A stretch of 64,000 bases of DNA, taken from contig NZ_JAAVUX010000004.1 of NCBI RefSeq assembly GCF_018449655.1, forward strand, positions 1-64,000, read 5' to 3'. This DNA is from Pseudomonas sp. dw_358 (GTDB lineage Bacteria; Pseudomonadota; Gammaproteobacteria; Pseudomonadales; Pseudomonadaceae). Numbering within the stretch: the stretch's first letter is position 1; every line of letters starts with the position of its first letter. A model generated the notes under the pieces. It made no database searches, was not told the origin of the DNA, and saw nothing but the letters and a program-made list of their open reading frames with translations. The position numbers and the translations under genes are program-made. Positions 17,951 to 27,758 of this stretch are shown one piece after another.

Positions 17951-18760
17951 ATGTCAAACTCTACCGTCGTCGCCGGTGCAGGCCTGGCGGCCCTGCTGGC
18001 TGTGCTGAGTGGCTGCACGACGACCAAGCCCTTGTACGATCATGAAAACTTCGATGACGCCGGCACGTTCTCGCGCAATTACCCGGTCAGTGACCTCGCT
18101 TCCTGCGAAGCGGCGCGCCGGGCATTGCTCAGCCAGGGCTACATCATCACCAGCACCGATCCCAAGCTGGTGGCCGGGCACAAGAGCTTCCAGCAGACCG
18201 GCGATACGCACATGGAGATCAGCTTCAACATTGTCTGCGCCAGCGACAGCAGCAACGATCACAACTCCACGGTGTTCGCCAACGCGCTGCTTGATCGTTA
18301 TGCCCTGAAAAAGACCAACCAGTCGGCAACCCTTGGGGTCGGTGTGCTGGGTTCGGTGTCGATGCCCATCGGCTCCAGTGACGACTCCATGGTCAAGGTC
18401 GCCAGCGAGACGGTCTCGGCGGATACCTTCTATGATCGCTACTTTGCCCTGGTGGAGAATTTCCTCCCGCCCGAAGCGAAGAAAGCCGCGCACATCCCCG
18501 AGAAGCCCAGCACCGACCTCGGGGTGCCGGAGCCGGCCAAGTCCAAGCCCGCCAAGCCCGTAGCCCCAAGCCCTGATCCGACACCGAGCGCCACCACCGC
18601 ACCGGCGTCGCCCCCTGCGGCCCAGCCCGACCCGACCGTGCAGTCCGAACCGGTCGCGCCAGCGACCGAGAACAAGCCCATCGAAGCGCAACCGGCCCCG
18701 CAGGCCGAACCGGTCAGCTTGCCGGAGCAGCCTGTCAGCAGCACCCCGACGGCGCCTTGA
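17951..18760 (+). CDS. DUF2242 lipoprotein with Pro/Ala-rich tail
   Basis: 269 residues from ATG 17951. Signal MSNSTVVAGAGLAALLAVLS with lipobox LSGC (Cys22). A folded domain of about 150 residues (DUF2242 type) contains DTHMEISFNIVCA and TLGVGVLGSVSMPIGSSDDS. The last ~85 residues are a low-complexity Pro/Ala/Glu-rich tail that could span periplasm or cell wall. +2 residue is Thr, so outer-membrane sorting is expected. Function unknown; the tail length probably varies between strains. Confidence 0.82.
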   Translation: MSNSTVVAGAGLAALLAVLSGCTTTKPLYDHENFDDAGTFSRNYPVSDLASCEAARRALLSQGYIITSTDPKLVAGHKSFQQTGDTHMEISFNIVCASDSSNDHNSTVFANALLDRYALKKTNQSATLGVGVLGSVSMPIGSSDDSMVKVASETVSADTFYDRYFALVENFLPPEAKKAAHIPEKPSTDLGVPEPAKSKPAKPVAPSPDPTPSATTAPASPPAAQPDPTVQSEPVAPATENKPIEAQPAPQAEPVSLPEQPVSSTPTAP

Positions 18761-18834
18761 TCGCGGTCATGATTTGTTCACCGCAGGCGGCTATGCTCGG
18801 GGTTCAGATCAGTCGCGCTTGAAAGGAGGCGCTT

Positions 18835-18921
18835 ATGGACGATTATCAGGAAGAATGGCTGGAAAGCCGTGCGTTCGAATTCGATCCGGCAGAACCGGCG
18901 GACGATGCCACTGAGTTGTAA
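18835..18921 (+). CDS. Small acidic protein, 28 residues
   Basis: ATG 18835 is preceded by a near-perfect AAAGGAGG (18823-18830) 4 nt upstream. The peptide begins MDDYQEEWLESRAFEFDPAE and ends PADDATEL; it is strongly acidic with no signal peptide. It lies between the DUF2242 lipoprotein gene and the end of the convergent AraC gene. The strong ribosome site and non-random composition argue it is translated; I recall similar short hypothetical proteins in Pseudomonas, but cannot check that here. Function unknown. Confidence 0.6.
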   Translation: MDDYQEEWLESRAFEFDPAEPADDATEL

Positions 18922-18927
18922 CCCGCT

Positions 18928-19980
18928 TCAATCGTCCCGTGCCGACAAGCCTCGCCGAAACGCCCCGGGGGTCTCTCCGGTCCAGCGCTTGAACGCGCGG
19001 GCAAACGCCTCGGCCGAGGCAAAACCCAACACGAACGCAATTTCGCCAAAGGTCAGGTCGGTGTCACGGATATAGGTCGTGGCCAGGTCCTGGCGCGCGT
19101 CATTGAGCACGGTGCGGAACGAGGTGCCTTGCTCGGCGAGTTTGCGGCGCAAGGTCCATACCGGCAATTTCAGACGCAGGGCCACCTCTTCCAGGCTCGG
19201 CTCGCGACCACTGCCGAGCAGTGGCCCCAGCAGGCGAGTGATGCGCTGGCCGAGGCTGTAGGTCCGTGTCATCTGCTCAAGCTGTTGTTCGCACAGGGCC
19301 TGCAGCGCTTGCCATGTCCCGGGGCAATAGGCCGGATTGGCAAGCGCCAGAGTACCCTTGTCCAGGCGCAGCTGGTTGGCGCCTGCGCCAAATTGCACGG
19401 TGCTCCGGCTCAGACCTGCATAGGCACTGGTGTAGTCAGGAGCGTCGAACTCGATCTCGATCCGCTCGGCCACCAGTGTCTGCCCGGCCACCTGGGACAG
19501 CTGCTGCAACCAGCCGCCGAGCACCGAGTCGACCACAAAGCGGTTGAAACCGTTGTACGGGCTCAGGGAGTACAGCCGCAGCCAGGCACCGCCGGCGTCT
19601 TCATGAAAGCTGCCCTGACCGCGGTAGTTGGAGGCGTACAGCGCTTCGAAGCGGATCAGCATGCGCGCGGCATCGCGCACGGTAGGAGCCTGGGCGGCGG
19701 TGACGCCGGCCAGCCCCAGTTGCGCCAGACGACAACAGCGGCCCATGGACAGGCCCAGCGCCGGGTCGCCGGCCAGTTGCATGGCGGCATGGCCCAGACG
19801 CATGTAGCGCGGGATCGACAGGCGCCCGCCGGGTTCGGCAAGCCGCTGCGGGTCAAGACCGTAGTGGGCCAGCAAGGGCAAAGGATCATGACCGGCCTCG
19901 CGCAGGGCGGCGGCCAGGCTGTGGACGAAGCCGGTGGAGAGGTCGCCCAGACGCACCGGGGTTCGTCGATTCACAGCCAC
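18928..19980 (-). CDS. AraC-family transcriptional regulator (OruR/ArgR-like layout)
   Basis: 350 residues. The N-terminal ~210 residues form the Arabinose_bd-type effector domain seen in AraC regulators with LSIPRYMRLGHAAMQLAGDP near residue 54. The C-terminal ~100 residues hold two HTH motifs (PSLEEVALRLKLPVWTLRRK; LTFGEIAFVLGFASAEAFAR) ending RAFKRWTGETPGAFRR. Its start overlaps the end of the nitrilase-fold gene by 10 nt on the same strand, so both come from one transcript. The divergent FadH-type gene is the obvious candidate target. Confidence 0.88.
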   Translation of the reverse strand: MAVNRRTPVRLGDLSTGFVHSLAAALREAGHDPLPLLAHYGLDPQRLAEPGGRLSIPRYMRLGHAAMQLAGDPALGLSMGRCCRLAQLGLAGVTAAQAPTVRDAARMLIRFEALYASNYRGQGSFHEDAGGAWLRLYSLSPYNGFNRFVVDSVLGGWLQQLSQVAGQTLVAERIEIEFDAPDYTSAYAGLSRSTVQFGAGANQLRLDKGTLALANPAYCPGTWQALQALCEQQLEQMTRTYSLGQRITRLLGPLLGSGREPSLEEVALRLKLPVWTLRRKLAEQGTSFRTVLNDARQDLATTYIRDTDLTFGEIAFVLGFASAEAFARAFKRWTGETPGAFRRGLSARDD

Positions 19981-20975
19981 AGGTTGACCAGCCGCGCGCC
20001 TTTGCGCGGTTCACTGATGGCCTGGTTGCCTGCTCCACCGACGACGTTGTGGCCGGTCGCGGTCTCATCCCACAGCCGTCCGCCGAGGGCCACGCCGACA
20101 TGACTGATGGTCTCGGGGACATGGCCGTGGCTATTGCCGCTGACCACGATCAGGTGGGCGCCGGCGCGGATCAGTTCGTCATAGTGGCTGGGCTCGTCGG
20201 CGTCCGCACCCAGCAGAATGCCCAGGCGCCCGGCCGGTGTGTCGATCACTTGCAGCGCCTGCTCGCCGGCACCCTCCAGCACCGCGCCCTGGGCCTCGGA
20301 GCGCGACAGTTCGCGCTGGGGCTGGCCCAGCGCCAGACCATCGGCACCGAACACCAGGCTGGTGTTGTACAGCCGCCCATGGCCGATGGTCAGGCGGCCT
20401 TGCTCCACCGTCGGCGTCGGCAGCACGATGGAGCCGGCCACCAGAGTCACACCGAACTCCTTGGCCAGGCCGCCGAACAGCTGCTGATAGTTGTCCGCCA
20501 TGCTGGTGGCCTTCATCCGCAGCCAGGTATCGGCCACGCGGTCACTGCCCCGGGCCTGAACCCAGGCGCTGACAAACTGCAGCGGGTTGCGCAGCAACAA
20601 CCATTGCAAGGCGACTTCGCGCTGGCTGGCGTCGTACAGCTCCTGCTTCTCGCCCATTGCCCATAGCCAAGTGCCGATGTGCTCAGGCAACACCACCACC
20701 GTACGGGGTCCCAACAACCCCTGTTGGCGTGCCTGCTGCAGGTAGGCAGCCAGCTTCAGGTGCAGGCGATGGCGGCTGCGGTAGTCCCCTGAAAACAGCT
20801 CCGGCTGCACGCCGAGCAGATTGCCGCGCTCGCCGGGGATGCCTTCGTTGAGCGCCAGTTGCACGCGCAGATCGGACAGGTAATGCCCCGCCGGCCGCTC
20901 CCGGGACCACAGGCCATAGCTGCCGGCGGCCAGCGCGGCTGCGAGCAGAAGCGAGGTGGTGAGTAATTTGCGCAT
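19971..20975 (-). CDS. Membrane-anchored nitrilase-fold protein, catalytic Cys missing
   Basis: 334 residues from ATG 20975 (MRKLLTTSLLLAAALAAGSY), which gives an N-terminal anchor or signal sequence; upstream in-frame starts to 21077 exist and no start has a good Shine-Dalgarno. The rest follows the carbon-nitrogen hydrolase fold: VVVLPEHIG provides the Glu (E98). Where the family has the nucleophile (xxLICYDxxFPE) this protein has GILLGADADEPSHYDEL, with Gly256 in place of Cys, and no clear catalytic Lys in GQPQREL. It is thus probably a non-classical or inactive amidohydrolase, perhaps a binding protein. Overlaps the AraC gene. Confidence 0.75.
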   Translation of the reverse strand: MRKLLTTSLLLAAALAAGSYGLWSRERPAGHYLSDLRVQLALNEGIPGERGNLLGVQPELFSGDYRSRHRLHLKLAAYLQQARQQGLLGPRTVVVLPEHIGTWLWAMGEKQELYDASQREVALQWLLLRNPLQFVSAWVQARGSDRVADTWLRMKATSMADNYQQLFGGLAKEFGVTLVAGSIVLPTPTVEQGRLTIGHGRLYNTSLVFGADGLALGQPQRELSRSEAQGAVLEGAGEQALQVIDTPAGRLGILLGADADEPSHYDELIRAGAHLIVVSGNSHGHVPETISHVGVALGGRLWDETATGHNVVGGAGNQAISEPRKGARLVNLWL

Positions 20976-21083
20976 GGAGAGGGGCGGGGACTTTGGCAGA
21001 CGACAAGTCGCCAGTATCGACGATGGCCATGGTCCCCGTCGAGGGATGGCCAGTCCTGGGGTGCTCATTACGATCAATAATCT

Positions 21084-21126
21084 GTCATTTTAAGTCATTG
21101 AGCCGTGCACGCCTGCGCTTTACTGT
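21084..21126 (+). promoter_or_regulatory. Promoter with direct repeats, candidate AraC-family site
   Basis: TTGAGC (21098-21103) and TACTGT (21121-21126) are 17 bp apart. Two direct GTCATT repeats (21084-21089, 21094-21099) are 10 bp apart, the second touching the -35, the layout used by AraC-type activators. It lies in the divergent region before the FadH-type gene. Promoter match is moderate. Confidence 0.4.
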
Positions 21127-21177
21127 CCATCCTCATCCAACGACGGGGCAAACGACGATTCGCCCCGCATCCCGTGA

Positions 21178-23238
<2,061 letters not shown>

Positions 23239-23268
23239 ACTGCGCGGCTGTCGACTGTGGAGCCGTTC

Positions 23269-24159
23269 ATGCCTTGCTTGCCCATCGCCCCCTTGCAGCC
23301 CCTGCGCCTGGACTGGCTCGACGACGCGGGGGTGGAGGTTGCCGTGCTGCGGCTGGACTTGATCGATCCGCTGATCAGCGGCAACAAGTGGTTCAAACTT
23401 GAGCCCTATTGGCATCTGGCGCAGGCTCGAGGCCGCAGCGGCCTGATCAGCCTGGGCGGCGCGTACTCCAATCATCTGCACGCGCTGGCCGCCGCCGGGC
23501 TGCGTTTCGGTTTCGAGACAGTGGGCCTGCTGCGCGGCCATCCACAGGTGACCCCTACGGTGATGGATCTGCAAGCCTTCGGCATGCAGTTGCACTGGCT
23601 CGGCTACGCCGGCTATCGGCAGCGACATGCGCCAGGGTTCTGGGACACCTGGACGGAGCAGTATCCGCAGCTTTATCCAGTGCCCGAGGGCGGTGGCGGT
23701 GCGCCTGGTGCCCAAGGCTGCGCTGCCATCGTGGCTCAGGCCCGTGCACAACTCGGCGAGCTGGGCTGGGACGATTACCACGGCTGGTGGCTGGCCTGTG
23801 GCACCGGCACCACCCTGGCCGGGCTGGTGCTGGCCGAAGCCGGCGCGCATCCGGTGTACGGCGCCATGGCCGTGCCGCCGGGCCATGGGGTAGTGGAGAA
23901 CGTCGAGGCGTTGGTCGGGACGGGCGGTTATGGGTTGTTCGAGGCCAGCCGGGGCGGATTTGCCAAGGTGGATGAGGCGTTGAAGCAATTTCTGGCCGAA
24001 TCTGAAGCGGCTTCGAGGGTGCCCTGGGAGCCGGTGTATACGGCCAAGGCGTTGCTGGCATTACAGGCACAGGTCGAGACAGGTCTATTCAAGCGGGGTA
24101 CCCGGATTGTTTTTGTTCACACCGGAGGGTTGCAAGGGCGGCGTCAGGCTCTGGCTTGA
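23269..24159 (+). CDS. PLP enzyme, D-cysteine desulfhydrase/ACC deaminase family
   Basis: 296 residues from ATG 23269 with GGAG 7 nt upstream; an in-frame GTG at 23257 is less likely. Fold type II PLP signature: SGNKWFKL with the Schiff-base Lys at about 40, GGAYSNHLHALAAAG near residues 67-81, and the phosphate-binding loop CGTGTTLAG. Family members deaminate D-cysteine or 1-aminocyclopropane-1-carboxylate; the exact substrate cannot be told. It begins 30 nt after fadH, probably in the same transcript, and ends 14 nt before the convergent cytochrome b561 gene. Confidence 0.85.
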   Translation: MPCLPIAPLQPLRLDWLDDAGVEVAVLRLDLIDPLISGNKWFKLEPYWHLAQARGRSGLISLGGAYSNHLHALAAAGLRFGFETVGLLRGHPQVTPTVMDLQAFGMQLHWLGYAGYRQRHAPGFWDTWTEQYPQLYPVPEGGGGAPGAQGCAAIVAQARAQLGELGWDDYHGWWLACGTGTTLAGLVLAEAGAHPVYGAMAVPPGHGVVENVEALVGTGGYGLFEASRGGFAKVDEALKQFLAESEAASRVPWEPVYTAKALLALQAQVETGLFKRGTRIVFVHTGGLQGRRQALA

Positions 24160-24173
24160 TGACATCCCGACGC

Positions 24174-24722
24174 CTACCTGCGCCGCGGTAACATCCTCGA
24201 CAATGTGTCATCCCGCTTCAAGTAATGATGGGCCAACCCCGCCAGCGTGTGCAGCCCGATCAGCCAGTAGCCCCACTCGCCGATCTGAATGTGCCAGTCC
24301 TCGATCTGTGCCGCCAGCTCCTTGTCCGGTGCCATCAGTGGGGGCATTTGCAAGCCCCAGAAGGGGATAGCCTTGCCCTCGCCGCTGAGGGTCAGCCAGC
24401 CGAGCACGGGCATGGCGATCATCAAGGCATACAAGGCCATGTGCATGAGCCACGCCAGCCGCCGTTGCCAACGCGGCGGCGCCGGGGTGATGCGCGGGGT
24501 GACCCCCAGGCCGCGGGCCAGCAGGCGCAGCCAGACCAGCGCAAAAATCGTCAGACCGAACATATAGTGAAACTGGCCCGACAGCAGTCGGCCGGCAGTG
24601 CCTCGGTCGAAGTGGCTGCGCAGTTCGGTGCAGGTGTAGACCGCGATCAGCAGCACCACCATCAACCAGTGCAAGGTGATCGACAGGCTGCCATAGCGGG
24701 CGAGGGTGTTCTTCCAGGTCAT
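24174..24722 (-). CDS. Cytochrome b561
   Basis: 182 residues with four transmembrane helices and conserved heme-ligand histidines: ITLHWLMVVLLIAVY (helix 1), FHYMFGLTIFALVWLRLL (helix 2), MHMALYALMIAMPVLGW (helix 3) and WLIGLHTLAGLAHHYL (helix 4). These di-heme inner-membrane proteins exchange electrons with ubiquinone; some act as superoxide:quinone oxidoreductases. Same strand as the DUF1853 gene, 48 nt downstream of it. Confidence 0.92.
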   Translation of the reverse strand: MTWKNTLARYGSLSITLHWLMVVLLIAVYTCTELRSHFDRGTAGRLLSGQFHYMFGLTIFALVWLRLLARGLGVTPRITPAPPRWQRRLAWLMHMALYALMIAMPVLGWLTLSGEGKAIPFWGLQMPPLMAPDKELAAQIEDWHIQIGEWGYWLIGLHTLAGLAHHYLKRDDTLSRMLPRRR

Positions 24723-24770
24723 GGGCTGCCTTTTCCAATGCGTCGTGGCCCGACGCGCAGGCGCCTGACC

Positions 24771-25742
24771 TTAATCGATATCGTTGCCTGCCACGTTCGG
24801 CCACAGATCACTGACCAGAAACACCCGCTGTGCTTCATGCCAGTCACCGTCCACCCCGGGCACCAGGCGAACCAGCAGTTGGGCACGGGCTTGTGGATCG
24901 AGTTCCGCGAGCCACAGCCGCAAATCTCCCTCGGACCACACGTCATTGACCTCGACCCGCGCGGGCGCCAGCCAGGACGGGCGTGGCAGCAGCTGCCAGA
25001 CACCGGGTCCGGCCTGCTGGCGTAGCGTCGGCCAGTCCTGGCGATGCACCCACAGCCCGCGCAGATGTTCGCCATGCCCACCCCGTGGGGACTCGACGTG
25101 CCGGCCCCACGGGTAAAACAGGTACCCCGCCAGCCACAACCGCGAGTCGACGCCGTCTACCCCCAATGCGCGCAAGGCCATCTGCGCCTGCTCACGAGAC
25201 GCCATGGGCAACTGATGCTCGCTCAGATGGGTCAGCTTGCGCCCCAGTCGGTCGTGGCAGCCCGGGCCCAGCCAGGTAAACGGGTCCGCACCGCGCGGCG
25301 GCTCTTCCACGCTATCGGCAGGCCCCAGGTAAAGCTTGATAGCCAGCTCGAGGTGATAAGTGCCGCTGTCATCCCGCAGGACGATATCCAGCTCGCCGAG
25401 GGTGCGGCCTTCGCCGCGAATGGCCAGATTGGCGGCCACCAGCTCGATGCCGGGTGCCTGCGTCAGGGCAAATTGCCACAGCCGTTCGTAATACACCCCC
25501 AGGCGGCGCGTGCTGCTGCGCGCCAGCCAGTCGAGCAAGGGTTGGCCGTCATGGTCCAGTTCCCGCAGCCACTGTTCCAGGCGCTCCGGGGCGCGCGCCC
25601 AATGGCTGCCGGCCAGTGGGTGGCGCTGTGGCCAGGGCGCGTCTTGCAGGAGCGGCGGCGAGACAAGGACCCAGGCCAGGTCGCGCACGGCGGGCTGGCG
25701 CAGTTCAGAGGGCAGGTGACACAAGCGGGAAAAGGGGTTCAT
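24771..25742 (-). CDS. DUF1853 family protein
   Basis: 323 residues from ATG 25742 (MNPFSRLCHLPSELRQPAVR), upstream of which the frame stays open but unlike protein. Family segments include RRLGVYYERLWQFAL near residues 80-95 and ELDIVLRDDSGTYHLELAIK near 115-135. The D-I-V-(x)n-E-L-A-I-K spacing resembles a PD-(D/E)XK nuclease core, which fits suggestions that DUF1853 is nuclease-like, but this is inference. It is divergent from nadK with about 118 bp between. Confidence 0.85.
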   Translation of the reverse strand: MNPFSRLCHLPSELRQPAVRDLAWVLVSPPLLQDAPWPQRHPLAGSHWARAPERLEQWLRELDHDGQPLLDWLARSSTRRLGVYYERLWQFALTQAPGIELVAANLAIRGEGRTLGELDIVLRDDSGTYHLELAIKLYLGPADSVEEPPRGADPFTWLGPGCHDRLGRKLTHLSEHQLPMASREQAQMALRALGVDGVDSRLWLAGYLFYPWGRHVESPRGGHGEHLRGLWVHRQDWPTLRQQAGPGVWQLLPRPSWLAPARVEVNDVWSEGDLRLWLAELDPQARAQLLVRLVPGVDGDWHEAQRVFLVSDLWPNVAGNDID

Positions 25743-25778
25743 GCTGCGCAGCATAGCGCCCTGCGCGCCGAAAGGCTT

Positions 25779-25806
25779 TTGCCCTGTGGGCGCTTTCGCC
25801 CATAAT
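25779..25806 (+). promoter_or_regulatory. Probable sigma70 promoter of nadK
   Basis: TTGCCC (25779-25784), 16-bp spacer, CATAAT (25801-25806), about 55 bp before the nadK ATG. The -10 matches 5 of 6 and the -35 4 of 6 consensus bases. Confidence 0.5.
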
Positions 25807-25860
25807 CCTCGGTACTGTGCCTGTGGGCACCAGCGTTCGTCAGACTCAAGCAGGATCTCC

Positions 25861-26751
25861 ATGGAGCAATTTCGCAATATCGGCATCATTGGCCGCCTCG
25901 GCAGCGTGCAGGTGCTGGATACCATCCGCCGGCTGAAGACCTTTCTGCTGGAGCGACACTTGCACGTGATCCTCGAGGACACCATCGCCGAAGTCCTGCC
26001 GGGCCATGGCCTGCAGACGTCCACGCGCAAGATGCTCGGCGAGGTCTGTGACCTGGTCATCGTCGTTGGCGGTGACGGCAGCCTGCTGGGCGCCGCCCGC
26101 GCGCTGGCTCGGCACAACATCCCGGTGCTGGGGATCAACCGTGGCAGCCTGGGGTTTCTCACCGACATCCGCCCGGACGAATTGGAAGTGAAAGTCGCCG
26201 AGGTGCTCGACGGTCACTATCTGGTGGAAAACCGCTTCCTGCTGCAGGCTTCCGTGCGTCGCCACGGCGAGTCCATCGGCCAGGGTGATGCCCTCAACGA
26301 CGTGGTGCTGCACCCGGGCAAATCCACGCGCATGATCGAATTCGAGATCTACATCGATGGCCAGTTCGTCTGCAGCCAGAAGGCCGATGGCCTGATCGTC
26401 GCCACACCGACCGGCTCCACTGCTTACGCACTCTCCGCGGGCGGGCCGATCATGCACCCCAAGCTCGACGCCATTGTGATCGTGCCGATGTACCCCCATA
26501 CCTTGTCTGGTCGGCCGATCGTGGTCGATGGCAACAGCGAGCTGAAGATCGTCGTGTCCAAGGACATGACCATCTACCCGCAGGTCTCCTGTGACGGCCA
26601 GAATCACTTCACCTGCGCGCCGGGCGACACCATCACGGTGAGCAAGAAATCCCAGAAGCTGCGGCTGATTCACCCACTGGACCATAACTATTACGAAGTC
26701 TGCCGGACCAAACTCGGCTGGGGCAGCAGGCTCGGCAACGGAGGCGATTGA
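25861..26751 (+). CDS. nadK: NAD kinase
   Basis: 296 residues, full family length. It phosphorylates NAD+ to NADP+ in the cytoplasm using ATP. Diagnostic motifs: GGDGS (70-74), LGINRGSLGFLTDI near residues 95-110, NDVVLHPGK, and the second conserved block ADGLIVATPTGSTAYALSAG near residues 175-195. Start MEQFRNIGII with AGGA upstream (CAAGCAGGATCTCC). The stop overlaps the start of the metallophosphatase gene by 1 nt (TGATG), so this is the head of a likely five-gene operon running to 30516. Confidence 0.97.
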   Translation: MEQFRNIGIIGRLGSVQVLDTIRRLKTFLLERHLHVILEDTIAEVLPGHGLQTSTRKMLGEVCDLVIVVGGDGSLLGAARALARHNIPVLGINRGSLGFLTDIRPDELEVKVAEVLDGHYLVENRFLLQASVRRHGESIGQGDALNDVVLHPGKSTRMIEFEIYIDGQFVCSQKADGLIVATPTGSTAYALSAGGPIMHPKLDAIVIVPMYPHTLSGRPIVVDGNSELKIVVSKDMTIYPQVSCDGQNHFTCAPGDTITVSKKSQKLRLIHPLDHNYYEVCRTKLGWGSRLGNGGD

Positions 26752-27722
26752 TGCTCGATCCGGCGCGCAGTTTCGATCTGATCGGCGACGTGCACGGTTG
26801 TGCCCATACCCTCGAGCATTTGCTGGACATGCTCGGCTACCGCAAACAGGCCGGCGTGTGGTGCCATGCCAGCCGCCAGGCGCTGTTTCTCGGTGACATC
26901 ATCGACCGTGGCCCGCGCATCCGCGAGGCGCTGCACATCGTTCACGACATGGTCGCTGCCGGCCACGCTCTGTGCATCATGGGCAATCACGAGTTCAACG
27001 CGCTGGGCTGGACCACGCCGGCGCCGCCCGGCTCGGGCAAGGCATTCGTCCACGAGCACACCCCGCGCCATCAGCGCCTGATCCAGGCCACCCTTGACCA
27101 GTTCGAACACTACCCCGGCGACTGGCAGGATTTTCTCGGCTGGTTCCACGAACTGCCGATGTGCATGGACGGTGGACGGTTTCGCGTGGTGCACGCCTGT
27201 TGGGATCACGCCTTGATCGCTCGCTTCATGGAGCAGTACCCCGACGCCTGCATCGATGCGCCCTTCGTGCAGCAGGCGGCGGTCAAGGGCAGTTTTGCCA
27301 ACAGCGTGTTCGACCGGCTGCTGCGCGGCACCGACATGCGCCTGCCCGATGGCCTGACCCTGACCGGCGGCGACGGCCTGACCCGCGCGTTCTTTCGCAC
27401 CAAGTTCTGGGAAGACGACCCGCAGACCTATGGCGATATCGTCTTCCAGCCCGACGCACTGCCCGACCAGGTGGCCAGCGTGGCCCTCAGCGATAGCCAG
27501 AAAAGTGCGCTGCTGCGCTACGGCCCCGATGAGCCGATGTTGTTTGTCGGCCATTACTGGCGCAGCGGCAACCCCATGACGATCCGCCCCAACCTGGCCT
27601 GCCTGGACTACAGCGCGGTGCTCTACGGCAAGCTGGTGGCCTATCGGCTGGATCACGAAACCGAAGTCGACCCGCAGAAATTTGTCTGGGTCGACGTGCA
27701 GCGCCCCGAGGCTCAGGGATGA
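26751..27722 (+). CDS. Calcineurin-like metallophosphatase
   Basis: 323 residues. The dinuclear-metal phosphoesterase motifs are all present: GDVHG near residue 13, FLGDIIDRGP near 46-55, GNHEFNA near residue 82, and the later H residues in VVHACWDH and VGHYW. The closest architecture is the bacterial serine/threonine or ApaH/PrpE-like phosphatase group. Substrate unknown. Coupled to nadK by a TGATG overlap and followed after 36 nt by the AAA+ ATPase gene. Confidence 0.88.
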   Translation: MLDPARSFDLIGDVHGCAHTLEHLLDMLGYRKQAGVWCHASRQALFLGDIIDRGPRIREALHIVHDMVAAGHALCIMGNHEFNALGWTTPAPPGSGKAFVHEHTPRHQRLIQATLDQFEHYPGDWQDFLGWFHELPMCMDGGRFRVVHACWDHALIARFMEQYPDACIDAPFVQQAAVKGSFANSVFDRLLRGTDMRLPDGLTLTGGDGLTRAFFRTKFWEDDPQTYGDIVFQPDALPDQVASVALSDSQKSALLRYGPDEPMLFVGHYWRSGNPMTIRPNLACLDYSAVLYGKLVAYRLDHETEVDPQKFVWVDVQRPEAQG

Positions 27723-27758
27723 CGCCCGACGCCCTTATTTCTTTCACAGGCCCTTGCA

